Shown: positions 57,600 through 64,000 of the stretch, piece after piece
Position numbering within the stretch: the stretch's first letter is position 1
Layout: each line of letters starts with the position of its first letter
Source of the DNA: Chelonoidis abingdonii
Lineage: Eukaryota > Chordata > Testudines > Testudinidae
Assembly (NCBI RefSeq): GCF_003597395.2
Contig: NC_133769.1
Location: 48,965,053-49,029,052 of the forward strand
Reading direction: 5' to 3'
DNA length: 64,000 nt
Program-made: the position numbers and the translations under genes
Notes under the pieces: generated by a model
What the model was told of the DNA's origin: nothing
Databases searched by the model: none
What the model saw: the letters and a program-made list of their open reading frames with translations, nothing else

Positions 57600-58577
57600 T
57601 GTACACGAGTGCAGCCAGGGCTCAACTCTCTCTGGGGGGAGGAGGGGAGCCACACCAGCTCATTACACACCAGTGGGTCTGAGAAATAGCCTGGCCGTCC
57701 TTGCGGCAATCGCCTGCCCTGTGGGGGCAAGAGGCTCAGGTCCTTTGGCAGGGCTGAGCACCAATAACAGTTAAGGCCCTGGCCCTAGGTCAGGGCGGGG
57801 CAGCAAAAACTGAGTCAGGAAGCTCAGGCCCTTGGGCAGGGCTGAGCAGCAATAGCAGTTAAGGCCCTGGCCCTAGGTCTGAGCAGTAACAACAGTTTTA
57901 AGCCTGGCCCTACGTCAGGGCGGGGCAACAAACACTGAGTCAGCAATGATAGGCTTTGGCCTCCTCAGGCCAGGGAGAGGGGGAGTCTGCCACCCAGGAG
58001 TTGGGTGGCTGGGGGGATATAGGCCCTCCCACTCCACTGTGTCCCAGCCCGGGGCCCTAGCAGCGGCTGAAGATCCGCTGCTTAGTCAGTGAGGATCCTG
58101 GCCGCAACACACTGACATAGGCTCCGATAATGCAGCAGCCAGACTGGGGTCTGCTGCCCCCGGGCTACTTCCGTATTCCCCCTCGGGGCCCACCTGGGTC
58201 CTGACGTCAGCCTCTGCAGGGTCCAGGAGCATGGGCTCGTCGCAGCCGGGGCTGGGTGATAGGTCCGGGAACTCCTCCGGATAGTCAGCCCAGGGTAGCT
58301 CCGGTGGCTCCTCCAGGTAGCAGGCGCGGGGGAGCTCAGGCCAGTCTGAGCGGCTGCCCTGGGTCGCAGGAGGTTCCCAGTCGCGAGCTCCCTGAGGAAC
58401 GTCTGCTCGCTCTGGCTGCTGGGGCCTCACTGAGCTAAGAGGGCCAGCCTTTATAGTTCCAGGTTGGCGCCTGACCCTTTGAGGGGCTGGCTCAGTGCTC
58501 TTTAGCCCTGCCCACTCTGGCCTCCAGCTAGGCTCTTCCTCCTCTGGGCTGGAGGGGAGCCACACCGCCTCATTACA
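57600..58577 (-). mobile_element. Complete LTR-like element (978 bp) nested in CR1, 5-bp duplication
   Basis: On the minus strand it starts TGTAATGAGGCGGTGTGGCT (58577) and ends CACTCGTGTACA (57600). The + strand flanks are AGCCC on both sides (57595-57599, 58578-58582), and the CR1 reads through exactly when the element and one AGCCC are removed. It has the same family features as 1-1243. A second partial start motif (TGTAATGAGCTGGTGTGGCT) lies near its far end at 57648-57668. Confidence 0.88.
57730..57960. repeat. Minisatellite inside the nested LTR-like element
   Basis: Imperfect units with GGCCCTGGCCCTAGGTCAGG and GCAGGGCTGAGCAGCAATA alternate, with CAGTTAAG linkers. Related to the array at 141-530. 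Confidence 0.8.
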
Positions 58578-59562
58578 AGCCCCAAATGCCGTTAGCCTTC
58601 TTGGCAACAAGGGCACACTGTTGACTCATATCCAGCTTCTTGCCCACTGTAACCCCTAGGTCCTTTTCTGCAAAACTGCTGCCTAGCCATTTGGTCCCTA
58701 GTCTGTAGCAGTGCATGGGATTTGTCTGTCCTAAGTGCAGGACCCTGCACTTGTCCTTGTTGAACCTCATCAGGTTTCTTTTGGCCCAATCCTCTAATTT
58801 GTTTAGGTCCCTCTGTATCCTATCCCTACCTTCCAGTGTATCTATCACTCCTCCCAGTTTAGTGTGATCTGCAAACTTGCTGAGAGTGCAGTCCACGCCA
58901 TCCTCCAGAACAGTAATGAAGATACTGAACAAAACCGGCCCCAGGACCGACCCTTGGGGCACTCCGCTTGATACCGGCTGCCAACTAGACATTGATCACT
59001 ACCCGTTGAGCCCGATGATCTAGCCAGCTTTTTGTCCACCTTATAGTCCATTCATCCAGCCCATAATTCTTTAACTTGCCAGCAATAATACTGTGGGAGA
59101 CCGTATCTAAAACTTTGCTAAAGTCAAGAAATAACATATCCACTGCTTTCCCCTCATCCTCAGACCCAGTTATCTCCTCATAGAAGGCAATTACGTTAGT
59201 CAGGCATGACTTGCCCTTGGTGAATCCATGCCGACTGTTCCTGATCACTTTCCTCTCCTCTAAGGGCTTCAGAATTCCTTGAGGACCTGCTCTATGATTT
59301 TTCCAGGGAATAAGGTGAGGCTGACTGGCCTATAGTTCCCCAGATCCTCCTCTTTCCCTTTTTTAAAAATGGGCACTACATTAGCCTTTTCCCAGTCATC
59401 CGGGACCTCTCCCGATCGCCATGAGTTTTCAAAGATAATGGCTAATGGCCCTGCAATCACATCCACCAACTCCTTTAGCACCCTCAGATGCAGCACATCT
59501 GGCCCCATGGATTTGTGCTTATCCAGCTTTTCTAAATAGTCCTGAACCACTTCTTTCTCCAC
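58573..59562 (-). pseudogene. CR1 reverse transcriptase remnant
   Basis: Three overlapping minus-strand frames (59269-59562, 58985-59248, 58573-58992) hold the fingers, palm and thumb in order. [11 protein letters not shown] is intact, but the catalytic FADD-type motif reads FADH (near 58860-58880), and the pieces are in different frames. Inactive. Confidence 0.88.
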
Positions 59563-59589
59563 AGAAGTCTGGTCACCTCCTCCCCATGC

Positions 59590-59875
59590 TGTGCTGCCCA
59601 GTTACCTCAAGATTAAATGACTGCAGTGTGCTCTACGTAAGGCTACCCCTTAAAATGATTTGGAGACAGATGCTGGTATGGAATGCAGTGGCTTTCTTAT
59701 TGAAAGGGGCATCTTGCTAAAAGCAAATAAATGACACAGGTGCTCCAGGATCTGCACTAACTGCCAGTTGATTTGCCGGTGGAGCTTAAGGTGTTCATTA
59801 TTATCTGTAAAGCCCTAAATGACCTGGGACCAGACAGCTTGAGGGATCACCTTTCTTCCTGTGCCATACTGTCAC
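59590..59875 (+). mobile_element. Old L2-like LINE fragment
   Basis: The + frames read SRLNDCSVLYVRLPLKMIWR and LPVDLPVELKVFIIICKALN then DLGPDSLRDHLSSCA, matching the (D)YCN.LY.GLPLK and FK.L...CKALNGLAP blocks of L2-type ORFs in the right order. It abuts the younger CR1. Confidence 0.65.
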
Positions 59876-59879
59876 AGCT

Positions 59880-60645
59880 GCAGTCAGCAGGGTCACTTGA
59901 GCTAGATTTCTCTCTTTATAATAGCTTTAAAAATTTGGGCTGGTGTGCCTAAATGTTTGTATTCTGTTGTTTTTGTTACAAACTAAGATTTGTTTGCATT
60001 ATTGATATTCTTTCAGAAATTCAAAATTACTTGCTGAAGGAGGGACTTGTAACGTGAATTTGCAACTATCATTGTTGGGTTATTGTGTATCACTCACATA
60101 CCAAGCATGGATGGCAATTTGTTACCCTGCTAATGTTTCTGTTGCTAAGTAAACACAGGTTCAGTGGGTTACTCATGTCTTCTGAATATCCTAGTAGGTT
60201 AGTCATTACTAAACCTTCTACTTGCCTTTTAATATAAGCTGAAAACTGAAACCAAGATTTTTAAAATAGGGTGTTTTAAGTTAGGCTCTTAAATAAGTGA
60301 CCAGATTTTCAGAAGTGTTGACTTCAGTGGGAGCTATAGAGTTCCCAGTGCTTGGAAAGTACTAACTTTAGGGACTCTGTTTTAAAAACCTTGGCCTGAG
60401 AATTTCAAGACTAAGGCAAAACATTTGACACCTGTATTTCCGTTCTGTGAGAAACACCTTTTGGAGCTTCATGTTTAGCAATTCTGTTAGTTGCCTTTCT
60501 CTGTATATTTGGAAATACATGTGTACGTATTGAATCAGAAGTGTAATGGCTAATTGTAGGGCTGCCTGCTTCCGGCAGAAAACAATTTTTGAGTATTTAC
60601 CCCAAGTTAATTTAGTTAAACTGCAAATAATACAGCTCTGATCTT
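59880..60645. other. Intron, nothing recognised
   Basis: A short old-repeat phrase (TTGACTTCAGTGGGAGC) occurs near 60319. Otherwise unrecognised. Confidence 0.4.
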
Positions 60646-60650
60646 TCCAG

Positions 60651-60768
60651 AATTGCCTAGAAGTCTTGTGTAGCCATGGTGGACTAGAGGCTGAAAGAAA
60701 AGATAAGTGCGATCGAACACTGCATGATGTTGCCACTGATGACTGCAAACATCTCCTGGAGAACTTGA
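60651..60768 (+). CDS. CTTNBP2: CTTNBP2 coding exon: last ankyrin repeat
   Basis: A 118-bp exon, acceptor CTTTCCAG ending at 60650 and donor GTGAGT at 60769. It reads [20 protein letters not shown] then [19 protein letters not shown], plus one base of the next codon. It closes the ankyrin domain ([17 protein letters not shown] is the C-terminal capping helix pair). The donor lies inside an open frame that continues without a stop ([11 protein letters not shown]), so a naive reading overextends it. The split codon with the next exon gives Asn, as in the mammalian ENLNALK segment. Confidence 0.96.
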
Positions 60769-61420
60769 GTGAGTTACAGTTTGCCAATAGCACTGCACTA
60801 AAATATTTAGCAGCCAGGGTCTTGTGGGACACAGAAGAAACATTTAATACAATGTTTGTTTACCCTTAATCTCACCCTGCTCACATTTTTCAACCACCAA
60901 GCCAGTTTAGTTTTTAAAGAGTGCAGACATATTTCTCAAAATTCTGCTACAATAAATGACAAAAAACATCTTGTTGAAAGGTATAGGGTAATCTCTTGTT
61001 CTGATTTTTAGTAGTACCTTAAAATGTGTCAACTTTAAAAAAATCAAATAAATTGCTCAATTCTGAAAACAAACCTAATCCTTTGGAATTGGTAAATTAA
61101 TATTTAGTAATTATTTTTCATCAGAACTTTTACCTTTCTTCCTTTCATTGTTCTTATCCTCCTCTTTTCAGACTCTTTGGGCAAAATCCTCATCAAGTTT
61201 AAACAAAATAACCTGTTTGTTTTTGGATTTGGAGTAGAACTGGATGATTTTTTTTCCAGACTAATTGTTTATTCATCAAAAAGTGCAAGTTTTTTTGCTG
61301 CAAAACTACTAGTGAATTTGATACAAATTTGCCAAATAGTTTTGGCTCAAAACCATTTTTTTCATCATTTAGATGCCATTCAAAAATGGGAGGAGCAGAT
61401 GGTGCTGGTGCCATACTTAC
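60769..61420. other. Intron, nothing recognised
   Basis: AT-rich sequence without recognisable features. Confidence 0.4.
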
Positions 61421-61427
61421 AATTTTT

Positions 61428-61600
61428 TGCCCAGTGGTTAGAGCTCTTAACTGGAAAGTGGGAGACCAGGTTCTAGTGTGGATCTCTCTCATTCTCTACT
61501 GTTGTAACTGTTCCACTATGTATAAACAGAGTCATTGAAGCAGGAACTCGATCTTGGGTCTCCCATGTTGCAGGAGAATGCCTTAACTACCAGGATATAT
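61428..61600. repeat. tRNA-like inverted pair (SINE-like)
   Basis: A + strand tRNA-like segment has an A-box-like CCAGTGGTTAGAGCTC (61430-61445) and a B-box-like GACCAGGTTCTAGTG (61464-61478). On the minus strand at 61540-61598 a second segment has CTGGTAGTTAAGGCATTCTC and GACCCAAGATCGAGTTCC. They face each other about 60 bp apart. Confidence 0.55.
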
Positions 61601-61604
61601 AGTC

Positions 61605-62083
61605 ATTTTCACTCTCTTTTCCTGGTCCAGTAGGTAGTCGTCGTCATTATGATCGACTGTGAATTGTCACTGGATGAGAGTGCCCAAAGCACTGGGCTAA
61701 ACGTTACAGGCAGTAGTGGTGACACCATCCCCACCAGACATTTTGTGAATCTAGCCTTTTAAAAATCCCTAAAACAAAATGTTGTAGATTAAATTATATG
61801 TTTTCTTCTACCTAAAATGGATTTTTTTTCAAATCACTGGCATTTTTTGCTATATTTATATCAGTTTGACCTCCAATCAGATTTTTTCCCCAATTGAACT
61901 ATAAGAACAAAACTAAAACAGCATTGAAAGTCTTGTTACAGCAGAATTGCTCCCCAAGCCTGCTAGCATCAATCCTGTAGCTGCACTCCCTCAGTATTTC
62001 AGGGTCTTTTGCTGAAACGTATTGTTTTTCCAATGAAGTTGGGGGAGAGTGAGGCTTGCAATCCTAGAGTGACCTTTAATGAT
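61605..62083. other. Intron, nothing recognised
   Basis: No feature was recognised. Confidence 0.4.
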
Positions 62084-62091
62084 GCATATAG

Positions 62092-62497
62092 CAGGGATGG
62101 CCAAACTTACTGGCCCTCTGAGCTGCAATCAACAATCTTCAGATCTTCAGAGATGGGGTTTGGTGCTTCAGCCCTGTGGCAAGATGGTGGAGCTAGGGGT
62201 TTCTGCCTTGTAGATGCCAGGGGCAGGGTCTCAGAGCTTCAGCCCTGTGGGGCACACTTGCTAGGGCATGGGGCTTCAGCAGGCACCTCCTGCAGGGCTG
62301 AAGCCCCAAGATCCCTCTCCCTACTGGGCAGAAACTCCTACCCCCACCATGCCACCACAGGGCAGAAGCCCCAGCTCCTCCAAACAGTCTGGTAGGCAGA
62401 GAAGGACGGGGGGAGGGGGCATAGGGGGCTCTGAAAGCTGCAGTTTAACTGTAAAAGAGTCGTATAGGGCTCATGACTAATGGTTTGGCCACTTCTG
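62092..62497. mobile_element. hAT MITE (406 bp) with 8-bp target duplication
   Basis: It begins CAGGGATGGCCAAACTTACT and ends AATGGTTTGGCCACTTCTG. The flanks GCATATAG (62084-62091) and GCGTATAG (62498-62505) agree at 7 of 8. The GC-rich interior is partly self-complementary (GGGCTTCAGCAGGCACC with CTGCAGGGCTGAAGCCCC). Confidence 0.9.
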
Positions 62498-62505
62498 GCG
62501 TATAG

Positions 62506-63300
62506 TATAAACAGATATTAAACTACTTAATCTATTGCTATTATGGAATTTTGTCACAATTCTCGGAATACAGCAAGATCCAAAAATTATTCCTCTAATG
62601 TGTTATGCTGTGTATGTAACCCACCGTGCACATTTTGTTCCTTTATTATTTTTTAACATTTTTTCCTCTGGTGACACTCTTAAAATGTTTCTAATGGGTT
62701 GTCTGTTTTTAAGTATTTAATGTCTTTATTTTCCTATGAAAGAAAATGCCCACAAAGAGAAATGTGTTTCAAATTTTTTTTGCTTTCCAGACTCCCATTA
62801 AAAATGTTTGGCTTGGATATTTTTCCCTGTAACTGCAACTAAATAATTATTAGCTTTTTCTATAATGATAGTAAAATTGCGTTGACATACGTATGCATAA
62901 CCACAAATGAAATCTCCTCCCTGTTAGAAAATGAAACGTTAGAAACCACTAGCCATATGACTAAATCTGTAAGAATTTGGATCTGGAATGAGAAAATGAA
63001 AGATTATTTAAGCTTGTCTTGTAGACCAATAGTGTATTATTGATACTATAAAATGAAGGTAGTGATGTTGAATGCTTTGTATAATAATCTGTAATTTAAT
63101 AGTAGTTTTATGACTGTTTTGCATTGTGGTATGGACCATGCTCTTTCTCCATATTCCCTAATGAATAATAGATGTTATAATACTTGTCTGTCTCCAGATG
63201 TAAAAGTACTTCATATTATTAAACTTATTTACAATAGCTCTTTTATTGTGTTTTTTGTGTGATTTTAACTATCTTAGGTTCTCTAATTTTTTTTTAATAG
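62506..63300. other. Intron before the last exon
   Basis: AT-rich unrecognised sequence ending in a long polypyrimidine tract and the AATAG acceptor. Confidence 0.45.
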
Positions 63301-63576
63301 ATGCTTTTAGAGTACCTTTAAGGATTTCAGTCAGTGAAATAGAACTAGCCTACTGTGGTACAGAGGATTGTGACACAGAAAACACAATATGTTCTTTAAA
63401 TATCCGCAAACAGACATCATGGGATGATTTTTCGAAAGCAGTGAGTCAGGCGGTGACAAACCATTTCCAAGCAATCACCTCTGATGGATGGAGGAGTCTA
63501 GAAGACCTGACATTTAATAATGCTGCAGAATCCAACATTGGCCTCAGTGCAAGCAGTATATTCTCCATCAAAATTG
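63301..63576 (+). CDS. CTTNBP2: CTTNBP2 coding exon (last in window), after the ankyrin domain
   Basis: A 276-bp exon after TTTTTTTTTAATAG ending at 63300, donor GTAAGA at 63577. It reads [20 protein letters not shown] then [40 protein letters not shown] and ends [11 protein letters not shown]. The block [20 protein letters not shown] is strongly conserved in vertebrate CTTNBP2; it opens the C-terminal half, whose function is poorly characterised and which is missing from the short brain isoform known in mammals. The first base triplet looks like an ATG only because of the splice position. A DNA transposon begins about 80 bp downstream. Confidence 0.96.
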
Positions 63577-63656
63577 GTAAGAATAATCACTGTTGCTTGA
63601 AATAAAAGCAATACTTTTTTCCTGTTTGTGGGGTGTATGATATGTTGTTAATTCCT

Positions 63657-64000
63657 TAGGCCAGGTCTACACTGCGACTTTAAATCGGTTTAATGGCTGA
63701 TATACCGATTTAACGCTGTATCCGTTCACACGACGTCGTCATTAATATCGAGTTAAACGGCTCCTTAAATCGATTTCGGAACTCCTCCCAAACGAGAGGA
63801 GTAGCGCTAAATTCGATAGTGATAACTCGGATTAGGGTTCATGTGGACGGAAATCGACGTTATTGGCCTCCGGGCGGCATCCCAGAGTGCAGCACTGACC
63901 GCTCTGGACAGCAATCTGAACTCGGATGCAGCGGGCAGGTAAACAGGAAAAGCCCCGCGAACTTTTGAATTACATTTCCTGCTTGCCCAGCGTGGAGCTC
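63657..64000. mobile_element. CpG-rich DNA transposon, truncated by window edge
   Basis: It starts after CTTA with GGCCAGGTCTACACTGCGAC, the same start type as the GTCTACAC MITEs in this window. The first 200 bp hold many CpG dinucleotides (CACACGACGTCGTC, TCGATAGTGATAACTCGG) in a CpG-poor region. The right end is off the edge, so family and target duplication cannot be settled. Confidence 0.6.

Larger units (their letters stand above)
57000..59575 (-). mobile_element. CR1 LINE, 5' truncated, split by an LTR
   Basis: The minus strand carries, from 59562 down, [100 protein letters not shown] and FADHTKLGG. After the LTR (57600-58577) come [20 protein letters not shown] and [20 protein letters not shown]. 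The 3' end is at 57000. Two frame breaks separate the reverse-transcriptase parts. Confidence 0.93.
10364..63576 (+). other. CTTNBP2: CTTNBP2 locus (partial, eight coding exons)
   Basis: Eight exons on the + strand encode a continuous protein matching cortactin-binding protein 2: coiled coil, long Ser/Pro linker, ankyrin repeats, then the start of the C-terminal half. Every exon has AG before it and GT after it, and the phases agree at all seven junctions. The human protein is about 1660 residues; this window supplies roughly residues 60 to 1060. In mammals CTTNBP2 is a mainly neuronal cytoplasmic scaffold that binds the SH3 domain of cortactin, associates with striatin/PP2A complexes and microtubules, and supports dendritic spines. 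The first coding exon and promoter are not in the window. The paralogue CTTNBP2NL is excluded because it lacks ankyrin repeats. Confidence 0.97.

Noticed and set aside
57089..57730. A 213-residue minus-strand protein
   Set aside because: It is the CR1 C-terminal coding region fused by chance to the LTR end at 57600.
61428..61600. Functional tRNA genes
   Set aside because: The boxes are degenerate and no cloverleaf acceptor stem closes. A SINE-like origin fits better.

Overview
The window is vertebrate genomic DNA on the + strand of one protein-coding gene: eight consecutive coding exons of CTTNBP2 (cortactin-binding protein 2) separated by long repeat-rich introns. All eight exons have canonical AG/GT borders, and their phases join without a break into 2989 nt of coding sequence (about 996 codons). 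In order they encode the coiled-coil N-terminal part, the long Ser/Pro-rich linker with PxxP motifs, the ankyrin repeats, and the start of the large C-terminal half. The first coding exon and the C-terminal exons lie outside the window. The repeats point to a reptile, most likely a turtle: many CR1 LINE copies, a tRNA-derived SINE of the cryptodire (Cry-like) type, DIRS-like retroelements, and many GC-rich hAT-type MITEs. The species is an inference.

Layout. 1-1243: an LTR-like element with a GC-rich minisatellite, cut by the window edge. 1.2-10.4 kb: intron with a short hAT element, an old CR1/L3 piece and a long foldback element. 10364-10588: first exon. 10.6-24.1 kb: intron with palindromic MITEs, a DIRS end, a CR1 piece, an LTR remnant and an inverted duplication of a hAT transposon 3' half. 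24092-25751: the large linker exon. 31676-31879 and 34313-34412: ankyrin exons; a solo LTR ends only 32 bp before the second. 34.4-52.7 kb: an 18.3 kb intron that is largely nested transposons (CR1 in CR1, a Tigger-like element in CR1, and a MITE inside a MITE inside an LTR inside a DIRS). 52709-52859, 55944-56198 and 60651-60768: the remaining ankyrin exons. 57.0-59.6 kb: a CR1 interrupted by a complete LTR with a 5-bp target duplication. 63301-63576: last exon in the window, followed by a CpG-rich, apparently young DNA transposon that runs off the edge.

No complete transposon gene survives here; the LINE, DIRS and hAT open frames are fragments with stops, shifts or altered catalytic residues. 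I found no tRNA or rRNA gene, no CRISPR array and no novel enzymatic system. The points most worth checking are the repeat architecture (exact target-site duplications, nesting order, unnamed foldback families), the LTR beside an exon's splice acceptor, and a possible short CTTNBP2 isoform made by reading past the large exon. Boundaries of old repeats are approximate (tens of bases). Boundaries given with target-site duplications are exact readings.
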